DNA from: Eukaryota sp. TZLM1-RC
Taxonomy: Eukaryota; Metamonada: BaSk clade
Length of the DNA stretch: 64,000 nucleotides
Direction: 5' to 3'
NCBI GenBank assembly: GCA_040285825.1
Contig: JAUPSS010000004.1
Coordinates: forward strand, 2,336,550 to 2,400,549
The position numbers and the translations under genes were made by a program. Position 1 is the stretch's first letter; the number at the start of each line of letters is the position of its first letter. Positions 10,594 to 21,340 of this stretch are shown here, piece by piece. The notes beneath the pieces were generated by a model. The model saw only the letters and a list, made by a program, of their open reading frames with translations. It was not told the DNA's origin and did no database searches.

Positions 10594-11938
10594 ATAATTA
10601 TTGGCCGTATTAGGTTATAGGTATACCGCTTACACAACTTACAGCAATCAAACAGAGGATATCTTCAACAGATATCATGTCAGCCTCTCCTCGCCAGGAC
10701 ACTGACTCTAGTCGAATTTTTTACATTGAACACATGCAACAGTACGACAGAGATGCTTTGAGCATACATACAACATCAGTAGGGACTGAAGAGTCAAATA
10801 AAGAAGAGGATTCGGGCTCGAGACCACCCTCCGCCCCTCCTCATGAGAAAGATATGGAACCAGGCACGGAACCACCTCCCGCCTTTTCATGTCCAACAAA
10901 TCAGATTAAGGTTTCAAGAACGGGACCACCCCCTCCTCACCTAAAGAAAATGTTGGGTTAAGCTCAGATACTTCGTCTGCTCTAAAGGACTACTAAGAAC
11001 TTCAGTCCGTCTTAGAAGAAATGGACGACGAAGAGAAAAAGCTTCGCCAACAGATAATGAAGGACACGGAAGCGCACCTTGAACCTACAGATTACTGTTT
11101 GTTTCAGCAGCTCCCTCCTTTATGGAAGCAAATCCAAAAGAGAGGTAGAAACGTTGGATTTCAAACACTGGAAATGAGGCTACGGGTATAGGACTCCTCC
11201 TCCATCAAACCGACAACAAAAAATCGGGTTACGAGGGTTCTAGTGTAGTATCCTCCTCCCCCACTCAATGTACGAGGTTACGATTACAAACTCCACCTCC
11301 AACAATAATGAATTACAAGGGCAGATATACGGAAGTTGCTCCCTCCCCCCTTCCTTTTTTAAAAAAAATTAAGGTTAAGTAATGGGATACAGGTACAGTC
11401 ATCGAGCTCACCTCTTCCAGCGAATGGGAACGACGATGTATTTTAACCCTCCCACTTTAACAATTTTTGTAGACAGGCAGTACTTTAAAAACAAATGATG
11501 CCTTTTTCAGATTTTTGAACTTCGTTACTTTGTTTACTGTTGTTTTCAGTCCATCATAGACCCTGCATATTTATTAGCGAATCCATTATTCGATTCCATA
11601 ATATCTTTACTAAACGACACTACCACGTTACTCGTCTACGAAAAAAGGAAAAAGCAGAACGTCATTATGTAACGACTAAAGCTAATACAACAAAGTATTC
11701 AAACACATGGATCTTGGAACCAGTTCTTTTACGTTATAGCTCACTCCTTTATTCTACATTATTGTTAAAGGGATATAATACATCAACTATCAAGAAGTAA
11801 GACCCGTGTTTTTGTGAATCCAGTGCGAAAATAATAGTAGACATCAGGAAACATTAGAAATTAGTTATTAGTATTTTGTATATTTATAGTTTAGTTATTA
11901 GTTTAAAGTTAATTAATTTTGAAAAAGGGAAGAAGTAG

Positions 11939-12048
11939 TGTTGGCGCCTTTAGGCTTAAATAGAATAAGGGCAAAATAAATCAACTTTATGTCATGCACT
12001 TTATGTCAATCATCTTTATCTCAACCACTTTTGCAACCTAAGGCAACA
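11939..12048 (+). repeat. Right LTR of the 1,565-bp element
   Basis: All 110 bases equal the left LTR, so the insertion is recent. The purine tract GAAAAAGGGAAGAAG precedes it. Confidence 0.93.
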
Positions 12049-12546
12049 CTGATTCATATCGATTGACTTTTCGGCAATGAGAAGGGAAATTAGCAGAACC
12101 CACAGCAAGGTAGAGTTTTTCAGGATGTCCAGCCAGCCTTTGAAATTTGTTGAGACTCTCTCTGAACCGTCTCTCTTTTCGTCTGCGGTTATCAAATTTA
12201 ATTATTTTCCATTTTGGCGATTACTTTCCAAGTACACTTTCCTCCTGACCAAATTCCAATGGTTCAAATATTGGTTGAAATTTTGAACGGAATATTGGTT
12301 GGGAGAGTGTTTACTGGGTGAAGGTTTTGTCATGTATCTTCTGCCAGTTGGACAACCGATAACTCCACATTGATTATCATTTAAGAAGTAACCACATAAT
12401 CTAGATTGGCCCAGATCAACGCCAATAAGGTTCATTTCAGGTAAAAGTTCGACTGGATGTCTACGTCTTCGACGAGGCATTTTTTTAGTGCCATACTTAC
12501 TAAAATTATCCATCAATAATAACCTTTTTTGGGTTTCCAAAATCAT

Positions 12547-13059
12547 CAGAACACATTGAATAAGTCAACATGCGGTCTGTGTTCTTCTCGATCAGAAATA
12601 TACTGTGTACATTCATTAATATTCTATTCCAGAAACTTATGTTGAACTACATTGCCTATATCTTTGAATAATGCTCAAACTCACGTTCCCAGAACACTGC
12701 TTGGAAAAATGCCATCTGTACTTGTTTGATATTCTCGAATTCAATTAACCATCATCAGTAGATTACAATTGTTGTTTCATCAAATGAGACTTATTATAGG
12801 TCAAGCGAGCCAGGAATTCAAAGGGGAATCTTGGATGAATACATTTCATCTTATTTCTTCCTTGTGTATTTTGTTAAATGTTGAAAGTTCAGTACAAAAT
12901 TTATGAGATTGACTCAACACAAGATTTCATCTATTATCCGGGACAGTTTGATTTCAGACTTGTCCAAACCAAAAAAATACTGCTATAGTAAAAAAATTAA
13001 AAGACATTCGTATTAGTTCTGCTGCTGTTTTAGTTATTCAAACTCTCTCCATTTGAGGA
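12547..13059. other. Intergenic stretch with no recognised gene
   Basis: Upstream of the Fanzor B remnant. It is AT-rich with only short broken frames, probably decayed mobile-element DNA. Confidence 0.4.
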
Positions 13060-13375
13060 CTTAATTTAAAAAGCAATGAATAAGGGTCGATAGACATAGC
13101 ATTTAAAATAGTTCAGCTTCCATTCAAGCCATTTCATTACTTGTCAGACCGATAGAAGCACTATTGTAACGAGTATTGTCAATAGATGGGTCTGAGAATT
13201 AATTTTGATGACAATGATTCTAAGAAATAACCTACTCGATAACACTTGCACATGGCATGAAATTGGTCTCTGACAATATTGTTGGAGAGGCAGGTTTTGA
13301 GGATGTGGAGCTTTAGTTGTGTATTTGATTTTTCTATGTCTATTTGATGTTTAATAAAAATATAAAAGGATAAAA
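13060..13375. mobile_element. Two decayed LINE family A pieces, head to head
   Basis: On the minus strand 13060-13275 keeps traces of the LINE A endonuclease region, including the segment AMSIDP and the phrase before it. At about 13276 the sense-strand 3' tail of the same family begins (GAGGCAGGTTTTGAGGATG and onward). The two pieces point in opposite directions, so this is either an inversion or two insertions. Both are heavily mutated. Confidence 0.55.
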
Positions 13376-13608
13376 AGATGAATCGGTTGAGTGGAAGCAA
13401 AGACTTGGAGACAGTACTAGGTCGTAGAAGATAGCCTATCTCAGAATGTTCAACATCTTTTACTATTGCTTTCGCAAGTTCAAATCTGAAGCTTTTCAAA
13501 ACAAAACTGATTAAAAAATAAATATACTTAACTTTACAGAACAGCTATACACATGCACATAAATAAATTATGAAAACAAAAGAACTATAAAATACTAAAA
13601 AAAGACTA

Positions 13609-14334
13609 TTAACAAGTGGCTGCATTTGCTGCAGTCGTACCATTCTTCAACGTTACACTAAGATCAAGCTTTTGATGAGAACGCAACAACTTCATCAGGT
13701 TGAGTTTGAGTAAGTCCAGCTGACGTTGAAGATGAGGTAGGGATGGAAACTCATCAAATTTGATACACTTTGTTATAACGCCTGAATGAAGATGTTGTAG
13801 ATAAAGACAACTGTGTCTTTCAGATTCAGAATCGCCTATAGAGATTACCTCAAAAGTGGAACTGGGCTGATTGTCTTTGAACCATTTAAAGATATCTTCA
13901 AAACAGCGACGCTTCCACTCATAGGGGGTACCATTTTCACATTCATGTTCATACTGGGAACGTGCTGAGATAATTTTTATATTTGAAAGTAATGGCAGGA
14001 GTTTGGGAAAATACCGAGCACATGATAATTCGACCCAACCATCAGTGGAATTGGTAATGATATATACAATCGCTTTGGAAGACATTGTGCTTAGGAGATC
14101 AATGACGGATTCCTCGAGTTTCTCAAGAAACATCGTAACATCTTTGGGGAAAGCACAGAATTCTTGAGGTTTGAGACCACGCCTGCAGAGTTCAGAACTG
14201 GCAAGAAGGGTGTCATCCCAGTCGAGGAATACTACTCTCGAGAACGAGTGGGAGTCTGAGCACACACAGACCTCACGAACACAGCGACATGATGACTTAT
14301 CAGACATTTGCACGAAAAGGGTGAAATGAATCAA
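13609..14334 (-). CDS. HAD-superfamily hydrolase (probable phosphatase)
   Basis: The four HAD motifs are in order: motif I FLDWDDTLL near residues 34-42 (nucleophile Asp plus DxDxT), motif II IITNS near 94-98, motif III Lys in YEWKRRCF, and motif IV IGDSESE with the metal-binding acids. The short cap region between motifs I and II and the 241-residue length suggest a small soluble phosphatase. The substrate cannot be predicted. Two starts are possible: 14334, or 14307 (MSDKSSCRC), which is less hydrophobic and about 112 bp from the divergent TRM61 start. Confidence 0.78.
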   Translation of the reverse strand: MIHFTLFVQMSDKSSCRCVREVCVCSDSHSFSRVVFLDWDDTLLASSELCRRGLKPQEFCAFPKDVTMFLEKLEESVIDLLSTMSSKAIVYIITNSTDGWVELSCARYFPKLLPLLSNIKIISARSQYEHECENGTPYEWKRRCFEDIFKWFKDNQPSSTFEVISIGDSESERHSCLYLQHLHSGVITKCIKFDEFPSLPHLQRQLDLLKLNLMKLLRSHQKLDLSVTLKNGTTAANAATC

Positions 14335-14419
14335 TTTGACATAATCACAATTTGAGCTGTGATGTCATCAATTACACGTTTTTCATCAACACCACCACCA
14401 TTATCTTCAATCAAACTTC
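14335..14419. promoter_or_regulatory. Shared divergent promoter of the HAD gene and TRM61
   Basis: Only 85 bp separate the two divergent start codons (112 bp if the HAD gene starts at 14307), so the promoters must overlap. No particular factor site was recognised. Confidence 0.45.
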
Positions 14420-15340
14420 ATGGATTTGGCACACTGTAACACTTCCTCTACTGTTCAAGCAGGTGATGTAGTTCTACTTTTTGTTAATCGCTTGTGCATG
14501 GTTCCTGTTACAGTTACTCCCCATGCCAGTAGTCATGCTGGACGAGGACATTATTATCATAGTTCTATTATTGGCCAACCTTTTGGTTCCACTGTTAAAT
14601 CCACTACTTCAGAAACGTGTCGGGTTCTAAAAATTACTCCTGAGCTATGGACTGGTGCCCTTTCGCATCGCACTCAAATCATGTACCTACCTGATATATC
14701 TGTGATCATTGGAAGATTACATCTCCGCCCTGGATCTCGGGTAGTCGAAGCTGGTACTGGATCTGGCTCACTTACACATTCTCTTATCCGAAGTGTAGCT
14801 CCAAATGGTCACGTTTTTACTTTTGAATTTCATGAAGGGCGAGCACAATCGGCCAAGGAAGACTTTGAGCGTCATGGACTCTGTTCTCTTGTTACTTCAA
14901 ACCATCGTGATGTCATTGATGAAGGGTTTCTCCTTGATGAAGCTTTGCCTCCTCACACCGCTGATGCTCTCTTCCTAGACGTTCCTTCGCCTTGGAAGGC
15001 CATCCATCATGTCTTCGAAGTTCTTGTACCTAATGCGGTGTTTTGTTCCTTCTCTCCCAGTGCTGAACAGATTCAGAAGACCCTATCGAGTATATCCTCT
15101 CATGGAGGGTTCGTTCTCCCCCAAGTAATCGCCGTTCAGTGTTTCCCTTATGACTTGAAGCCACTGACTACCAAAAAAACTGATAGATTTACTAATGAAA
15201 CTAGCGACTTGTTGGACTCGTTTGCCAGCGTTTTACCTACTAATTCCACAGATGATTCTTCTTATGTGCATAAGAAAACGGGAATGGACAGGTTGCATAC
15301 AGGATATTTGTTATTCATTAGAAAAGGATTGGACGAATAG
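14420..15340 (+). CDS. TRM61: tRNA (adenine-58-N1)-methyltransferase catalytic subunit
   Basis: This 306-residue protein has the TRM61/TrmI hallmarks. SHRTQIMYLPDIS precedes the Rossmann fold. SAM motif I is VEAGTGSGSLTH at about 110-121. FLDVPSPWKA, the catalytic-Asp segment, lies at about 184-194. The C-terminal part closes with HTGYLLFIRKG, typical of the family. It methylates A58 in the T loop of tRNA together with the non-catalytic partner TRM6, which is not in this window. It is divergent from the HAD gene. Its stop codon lies one base from the stop of the opposite-strand gene 15342-16481, so their 3' ends must overlap as transcripts. Confidence 0.93.
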   Translation: MDLAHCNTSSTVQAGDVVLLFVNRLCMVPVTVTPHASSHAGRGHYYHSSIIGQPFGSTVKSTTSETCRVLKITPELWTGALSHRTQIMYLPDISVIIGRLHLRPGSRVVEAGTGSGSLTHSLIRSVAPNGHVFTFEFHEGRAQSAKEDFERHGLCSLVTSNHRDVIDEGFLLDEALPPHTADALFLDVPSPWKAIHHVFEVLVPNAVFCSFSPSAEQIQKTLSSISSHGGFVLPQVIAVQCFPYDLKPLTTKKTDRFTNETSDLLDSFASVLPTNSTDDSSYVHKKTGMDRLHTGYLLFIRKGLDE

Positions 15341-15341
15341 A

Positions 15342-16481
15342 TTATTTATTAATGAAAATTAATTCTTTTTGATTAGTGTGAGCTTTTAGCTCAATTACAT
15401 TTCTTGATTTGTATTTAGTTTTGTTAGTCATTTCTTTAACTTCTTTGAATAGCTTTTTTGTTAATTTTAAATTAGAATGGTCTGCTGAATTAATAATTGA
15501 ATTAAATATAAAATTATTAATATGATAATCAAATATTCCTAAGGTTTCATGAGTACAAATGAAGTATAAATTTCGGGAAAAACAATTATGAATTTGATCA
15601 ATAACAAATGAATCACAAAAAGAATTTCTATCAAAAAACACGGATTTACCATCAACATTGATACCAACTTCTCTATTAAACAAACCTTCTGGGAAAACAC
15701 CACACGCAAATCGTTGAAGAATGGCAGTTTCTGTCGAGCCAGTCAGAAACTGCAGGGAAAGTTGCCATTGGTCAAATACTTCGCCAAGATTGTGTATATG
15801 CTCAACATGATCAACAATTGCTAAAACATTTGCATGTAATTTTCGGTGTTTTTCGTCAACTTTGATTACAACATAATTTAGGCAAACTTTACCAATGGAA
15901 ACTGATTCTAATACTAAAAGTGGTTCAGTGTCATAATTGTCGGCAACAAAAGCACCAATAATGTCCAAAATTCTGTTTTTATCAAGAAAATGATTCTCTG
16001 TGGAAGTGAATGAAGCTTCTTGTAACGATATTTCATGTTTAGTTAGCCCAATTTTGTCCTTGAAAGAGTTTAAATTCTGTTCTGCTTGTTTCAAAGCAAG
16101 ATACTCTGGGGTAACCTTGATCAATAAATCTAATTGTAATTGAATTTTGTTTATGGTACAGGGATGGTAATTTGAAACAATTGCTTGTGTAAGCTGTGTT
16201 TCTAGATTATTGATTTCTGATGACAATGTGCAAGATGAGAAATGGCTTAGAGCTGTCCTCCAGTCTTCCTCCAGTTTGTCTATCTCTTCGTAATGGATTT
16301 TACGAAGTCGCTTGGATGTAATATGATGATGAAAGTGAGGATTATGTTCAGCCTTGTGTTTAATGAAGTGGTCAAGCCATTCTTGAAACGATGAAAGAGT
16401 CAATTCACAATGATCTTCTAATACAGAAAGAGGATTGATAAAAGAAACATTGTTGTCAGGGGATATAAGAGGAGAGGACAT
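15342..16481 (-). CDS. Conserved-looking hypothetical protein, 379 aa
   Basis: I do not recognise a family. The first 180 residues are helical with coiled-coil character (EEDWRTALSHFSSC, QLQLDLLIKVTPEYLALKQ). The second half is mixed and hydrophobic and could be a globular domain. There is no signal peptide or membrane segment. A helical N-terminus with a compact C-terminus is seen in kinetochore and spindle-checkpoint proteins, but I would not assign it. Its start at 16481 is 24 bp from the conserved 3' end of a codirectional Fanzor A copy. Confidence 0.75.
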   Translation of the reverse strand: MSSPLISPDNNVSFINPLSVLEDHCELTLSSFQEWLDHFIKHKAEHNPHFHHHITSKRLRKIHYEEIDKLEEDWRTALSHFSSCTLSSEINNLETQLTQAIVSNYHPCTINKIQLQLDLLIKVTPEYLALKQAEQNLNSFKDKIGLTKHEISLQEASFTSTENHFLDKNRILDIIGAFVADNYDTEPLLVLESVSIGKVCLNYVVIKVDEKHRKLHANVLAIVDHVEHIHNLGEVFDQWQLSLQFLTGSTETAILQRFACGVFPEGLFNREVGINVDGKSVFFDRNSFCDSFVIDQIHNCFSRNLYFICTHETLGIFDYHINNFIFNSIINSADHSNLKLTKKLFKEVKEMTNKTKYKSRNVIELKAHTNQKELIFINK

Positions 16482-16504
16482 CGGCTAATAACACCATCAA
16501 TAAG

Positions 16505-17640
16505 TGTGAATTTCTAACAAAACGCACTTCTGGCTTTTGACCAATTCATGCAATCTTGATAGACGCTAAGCATACTTTAGATCTATCACTATATGATATC
16601 ACGATCAAATGATAGTTAAAGCAGCAACATCACAATACGCGTACTGGCATGTAATACATGGAAAAACACTTATCTATGGGGTCTCCGGAACGCCTCAGGT
16701 CTTTCATTGTGGTAGTGCTCACTTATGGCAATCTCCAGTTGGTTTCTGGAAGCCGAGATGTCCCTCGACCAGAGTGTCTGACATTGAGGGCATACAAACT
16801 TATCATTGTTCACCCTCCCATCATCGTGATACAACTTTTGATTGAACACCTTACAGCAATTCGTTTTGGCAGATGTGTAGAATTCATCTCCATTAGGCTT
16901 CACAAATGTAAAATGTTTCTGAATCTCCTTCAAAAAGCGCTTCCTTGGGGTTTTTACAGCTTGTCTTGATGGACCATCACCTCCACTGCCAAACCAAATT
17001 ATGGTTTCTCTTCCATTAACCATTAGTTTAATGTTTTCAATAAATCCCATTATTATTTTTTGCCTTCTTATAAAAAAATCAAACTTGTTGCGGCGCAGGG
17101 CTCGGCGATCTCCATTTATCAGCAGTTGGTCTATTATAGTTCTCGGACGGAAGTCGGGATTGCTGATTTCTTGCTGTGTCGGTACCCACATCAAAGGCAT
17201 TGCTATTTCATTAAGATATTTGTGTAAATTCTTAGCAAAATAGCAATTTGGTGATGCATGGGTCAGGACCGGTGGGTGAATGATCTTCCTTGCCTTTGGA
17301 TTCAGAACAAGGCCCGAAAGTTGATGATCAACATTGTTATTATCAATTCTTGATCCAATTGAATAACCACACAAATTTTTGTGATTAGGATCAATTGCAC
17401 AAAATGAATATTCAACTGGATCAACTGGCGGAGGCTCATAGGCATCGTCAGTTCTTCGTCGTTGCCTTGGACGGACCTGTTGTTGAAGTCTACAGTTTCG
17501 CTTCCGACTCTTTGCAGGTATATCGAGTTTTCCACTGGCTATGGTGGTTGCCAATTCTCTGGCTGTCCGGCGATTCTTTTTTGGGGGGGGGGGGGCAAAA
17601 GAAAAAGTGAAGCGGACTGAAAGAGCATCTCAACTGATTC
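16505..17640 (-). pseudogene. Fanzor nuclease, family A, truncated copy
   Basis: The frame 17554-16670 (294 residues) is nearly identical to residues 344-637 of the complete protein at 59653-61566. RuvC-I FCAIDPNHKNLCGY, WFGSGGDGPSR, GDEFYTSAKTNCC, FVCPQC and WSRDISASRNQLEI are all intact. Upstream, a run of 13 G (17583-17595) replaces a 5-base run in frame, and a TGA stands where the complete copy has TCA (near 17627). Further upstream the match fades, so the first half of the protein is gone. The 165 bp after the stop (16505-16669) match the complete copy at about 94 percent. Confidence 0.88.
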
Positions 17641-17725
17641 TATATCTCCGATTCCAATAACTACTTGACTTGGATCACCAATTACTGATTTGAATTTCTG
17701 AATCATCTTCATAACCTACATTTCA
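17640..17725 (-). pseudogene. Possible second Fanzor fragment (RuvC-II region)
   Basis: Reverse-strand translation gives MKMIQKFKSVIGDP followed by SQVVIGIGDIES, which resembles the helix-strand pair before the RuvC-II region of Fanzors (compare IEKIKLMANGRETIIWFGSG in family A). It sits directly upstream of the truncated family A copy on the same strand. It is short and could be chance. Confidence 0.28.
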
Positions 17726-18149
17726 AACACAGCCAACAATGTTGTTGACCTTGCTGTTGAATGTAATAGCCTCTTCTACATTATCAGTTACAGTGCAGTA
17801 TTCTTAGGTTGGTATTCTCAGGTTTTTTGTTTCTGTCGTGGTGGCGATGTTTCCAGAATCGAGGTCAAGTCATGGAAGGGCTGAAATTCCTGCACTTCAG
17901 GATGAGAATAGGCTGTTATCAAATCAGATATTAGTCTTGCTTCATGTAGCAGGTGGCATCCACTGGTGTCTGTTAGAGATGGCAATTACTCGAGTAATAC
18001 TTGAGTAATGCTCAGTGTTCTAACAAAGTCAGTATTAGTCAGACCATTTGATGTAAAAGTAATCTTGATAATCAAACTCAAAAGAAGTCGCCTATTATAT
18101 TTCTTAATTTTTAATTAATTCATTTATTTCTATTCCATTCTTCAATTTT
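17726..18149. other. No gene recognised
   Basis: A broken frame on the minus strand (ITAYSHPEVQEFQPFHD near 17890-17935) may be more decayed Fanzor. Near 17985-18012 there is a short repeat of GAGTAAT units. Confidence 0.35.
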
Positions 18150-18430
18150 GTGTAAAGGATAATTTTTAGGAGGTGGAAAAATTCAGTGTTTTCCACAAAA
18201 TGTTCAAGAAATGCCAAATCAATCACTCCTTAATTTGTTTTTTTTTGTTTGAAAAAGCTTTAGCACCAGCTATTTTATTTATTATTATTTTATTGTTATT
18301 TTATTTTAATTATTCGAAACTTTGGATTATAAAATAAGACTTGCCTTGGCCATAACTAAAAATCCCAGTTTTTGGTAATTTTTTCAAAGACATTCGTTAC
18401 AGTTCTGCTGCTGCTTCAGCGACCTTTTCT
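18150..18430 (+). mobile_element. Decayed LINE family A fragment
   Basis: It matches 34115-34460 in pieces: the phrase TTTTTAGGAGGTGGAAAA, then CAGTGTTTTCC plus AA-ATGTTCAAGAAAT, then the region translating LDYK-RLALAITKNPSF. Several internal deletions are present. Confidence 0.65.
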
Positions 18431-19924
18431 ATACTCAATAATTTTAGATCCTGTTCAATTTCTAAAAATGAACAGTTTTCACAGGTCAACACTTTTTTTC
18501 GATTATGTAATAATTTTTATAAAAGAAATTTTTTCACTTTTTTATGTTCAGCATCTCCAGCAGGGTTATCTAAGTCTTTTTCACAAGATTTAATTCAATT
18601 GTTCCCACCTTTGATTTTTTAACAATTGTTTTGAATTACTTGTTAATTCAGAAGATCGACACCAGGGGAACCATTGAATTTTTTTCTATGGCGTGATCAT
18701 AATGATCTTCCCATTTGTTCTATTCGAAATTTTCAACACCTGAAGCTAATACTACCGACCGTTTATACACTGACAGTAGATCAGATGAGGTTGAATTGAG
18801 TTCATTGAGGTCAGGTTTAATTGATGGTCAGAAATTGAAAAACGAATGTTTCATCTCCAAATCATTGTCAGCTCTATGTTCTGTTCGCAAACTTGATGGA
18901 TTGAAAGAATTATTATTTCAATGAAACAGATGATAATAAACATTAGACTCATTTATCAGTTTCTGAGCAGAGGAAACACCACATCAATTCGTTACGAATT
19001 GGTCACCATCAAGAAAAATTGTTCTAGCACGTAGCACACAATGTATTTGCCCTCATCAACTGTTACTTGTCACTCTTTGCTATTCAGTCATTAACCAAAT
19101 GATGAGAATCAAAGCTTCATAACTTTGATTAAATGTTGGTAAAATACATAAAAAACGTTTGCTTATATGCATTAACGCTCATCTATTTGCTTGACAATCT
19201 TACACATGGGTTTATTTGTAACTGTGGTAAGGCTGGATCTCCAACTGATTTGTTCATGATGGTTGTTTTACTTTTTGTTCAAAGACGATCTACTGTTGTG
19301 AATGTGTACGAATTCCAATTGAATGCCTCTTAGAACCCTTAATCTGACTTTAATTCAGCCAAAAGTTCCGCTGATGATTGACATTTTGATGTGCCTTGTT
19401 CAAAGAATTTTCTATTGTTAGATTTGAAGGTTTTTTATACAATTGAGAAGAAAAAAATACCAGTCATTTGCAATACAAGAATTCAGAACTGTAATTTGGC
19501 AAGTGAACCCTGAAGCCTTTTGATGCAACACCTTTGGAATACTTTTTCGACACTTCATTATTCCACTTCAACTAAATATTGATCCTTTCAAATTTGAAAT
19601 AGAATAATGAATGTTGGGTTTAACTTTTTTAATATGATCAAGTAAATTAATTCTAATATAGTGTTTCAAAATTGATTACTTAATTTATTATAGTATCAAC
19701 TAATGATGTCAATGTTAAATTCCCATAAATGAATCCATAATGTCTGTTTTGTTTATTTTTGTTCAAAGAACTAATTCGTGTTTTTGAATTTAAGACACGA
19801 ATCTCCACGTAAATGCAACCTTGTTGTGCATTGCAAAAATGAAACTTGATCTGAGAAGAACATCTGACTTCAAAATAGTAACCCCCAGTTGCATCTTTAA
19901 GTTTTATTACATGCAATAGGGTGT
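18431..19924. other. 1.5 kb with no recognised gene
   Basis: Only short frames occur. One plus-strand frame (18715-18924, 69 residues) has no recognisable family. The base composition and scattered LINE-like words suggest decayed mobile DNA. Confidence 0.4.
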
Positions 19925-20100
19925 AAAATGTCCCAAATTTATAAACATTTTGATATTAGTCCACAATATGGTTGTTTAGGTTGGACTAAAGCTTCAATTC
20001 TTACTTCAGGTGCTGTCATTGGTCGATGCAGAAATGTGTCATTTAAGTATTCTGAAAGATTTTCATATTGACAAGATTTATGGGCGACAACCCAAAGCTC
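19925..20100 (+). mobile_element. Decayed LINE family B fragment
   Basis: The stretch translates to segments like SPQYGCLGWTKASIL and a following GRCRNV, matching SPHYGGLGWTKASIL and GGCRNA in the family B LINE at 23745-23820. Confidence 0.65.
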
Positions 20101-20410
20101 GATTAATTTTGCAGTGTATGAAGAAATTTCAAAAAGTGATGTAGAGAAAAGGATGCTTTCCCTAATCACTTTATGGTTACTTGAAACAGATTTAAAAATG
20201 GGAAATCTCCAAAAACCACACATTTCTCAGTTTCTGTTTCAAAACGCACACCAACAAATATCATACTTCCCTTACATCAAAATCGACCTCAAACGTCTTA
20301 AAAGTAATACAGTCCTACAGTTGATACATCCTGATTGCAAGCTTGATTTTTGTTGAATTTTATCCCTTAAAATATATACTAGTACACTTCTGTCCAAAAA
20401 CTTCAAACTG

Positions 20411-21340
20411 ATGTCTGTTGATCGTTTTCTTAACTCATACGTTCTAGAAAATGAGTACCTACAAGTTCGTATTTCTGTTATTGGTGCATCCATACTATCT
20501 TTCAAGTACAAAACTGAAAAAATGATCGATATCATGCCCTCAGCTACACCAGATTTCAAGGCCTCTTCATTCCTGATGGTCCCATATTCAAACAGAATTC
20601 GTGATGGGAAACTGACGATGGGTAATCAACATTATCAACTAGACACTTCTGCAGATCCCCATGTACGCCATGGAGATGTCCGCAACAGACCATGGTTTGT
20701 ATGTAAAATAGGTCCCCGTTCGAAATCAACTTTCTTATGCTTGAAGTTCGATTCCAGCGACCTAACTCGTTATGATGGCTGGAATTGGCCCACTCGAATT
20801 GCATGTACCTGCTTTTACCAACTGGAAGGAAATTCGCTGATCCAAACAATTTCTGTAATAAATATGGATAACCAATTGGAAAGCATATTGGTTGGAGGAG
20901 GCTTGCATCCATACTTCAATAAATTGACCCCTAGTCCGGTGCTTCAAATGGCTTGTGATCACGTCTACCCCTCAGCAGAAGAACCGTATTTCCCAAGTGG
21001 CCCTCCTCAAAACGTGCATGATGCACTTGACTTCCGACAACCTAAACCTTTAGAACGTGCCTATGATCATTGTTATGGACAATGTGACACTGTTTCAACT
21101 ATCAATTACCCAAAATTTGTCGACGGTAAGGATCTGGTGGTTTCAATTGAAGGAACACCCAATCTCAAGCATCGCATTCTTTTCAATCCTATGGAAAAGC
21201 CATACTTCGCAGTAGAACCTGCTCTGAACTGCAATGATGCTTTTAATGTGATGAGACAGCATGGTTGCGATTCCGGACTTGTGGAGCTGAGGCATGGGGA
21301 AAAGGTTGAGTTTCAGATGAAAATCAGTGTGTCTTTGTAG
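20411..21340 (+). CDS. Aldose 1-epimerase (GalM)-like protein
   Basis: This 309-residue beta-rich protein has the mutarotase family landmarks: an N-terminal strand with IGASILSFKY, FLMVPYSNRIRDGKL (the substrate-binding Asn-Arg), VRHGDVRNRPW (first catalytic-type His, about residues 85-95), GGGLHPYFNK (second His, about 168-177) and a late Glu in VEPALNC. The family interconverts alpha and beta anomers of hexoses. The layout is closer to the general or bacterial-type epimerases than to the glucose-6-phosphate epimerase branch. The ATG at 20411 fits the family start. The gene is flanked by decayed LINEs. Confidence 0.82.
   Translation: MSVDRFLNSYVLENEYLQVRISVIGASILSFKYKTEKMIDIMPSATPDFKASSFLMVPYSNRIRDGKLTMGNQHYQLDTSADPHVRHGDVRNRPWFVCKIGPRSKSTFLCLKFDSSDLTRYDGWNWPTRIACTCFYQLEGNSLIQTISVINMDNQLESILVGGGLHPYFNKLTPSPVLQMACDHVYPSAEEPYFPSGPPQNVHDALDFRQPKPLERAYDHCYGQCDTVSTINYPKFVDGKDLVVSIEGTPNLKHRILFNPMEKPYFAVEPALNCNDAFNVMRQHGCDSGLVELRHGEKVEFQMKISVSL

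Larger units (their letters stand above)
10484..12048 (+). mobile_element. Small LTR retrotransposon (TRIM-like), 1,565 bp
   Basis: Two identical 110-bp direct repeats (10484-10593 and 11939-12048) bound the element. Each starts TG and ends CA, with short terminal inverted repeats (TGTTGG and CCTAAGGCAACA). A purine-rich tract (11921-11936) sits just before the right LTR, as expected for a plus-strand primer. The flanks carry a 4-bp target duplication, CTGA, and the unoccupied site is present at about 57277-57295. Inside are gag-like remnants: an open frame at 10677-10961 rich in Pro, Ser and Glu, and another near 11010-11190 containing LEEMDDEEKKLRQQI. There is no reverse transcriptase or integrase, so it must be mobilised by another element. 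Confidence 0.92.
9908..12546 (-). pseudogene. Fanzor-like nuclease, family B, copy 1, split by an LTR element
   Basis: Reading the minus strand, 12546-12202 encodes an Arg-rich stretch and the RuvC-I motif IGVDLGQSRLCGYF. After a frameshift near 12205, 12204-12049 gives NRRRKERRFRESL and the RuvC-II type segment KLYLAVGSANFPS. The LTR element 10484-12048 then interrupts. From 10483 down to 10232 the gene resumes with RGFRKWLCYQKD, TGEFNTRKLSSCC (rearranged Glu and a Cys pair), CTECQ and YDRDISAAKII (RuvC-III Asp). The key acidic residues remain, but the insertion and frameshift kill the gene. The 3' flank 9908-10231 is conserved with 56710-57030 and may be the guide-RNA region of this element. 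Family assignment rests on motif order, not on a search. Confidence 0.75.

Noticed and set aside
17583-17595. Run of 13 G as a possible G-quadruplex regulator
   Set aside because: It replaces a 5-base run in a dead Fanzor copy and is best explained as homopolymer expansion.
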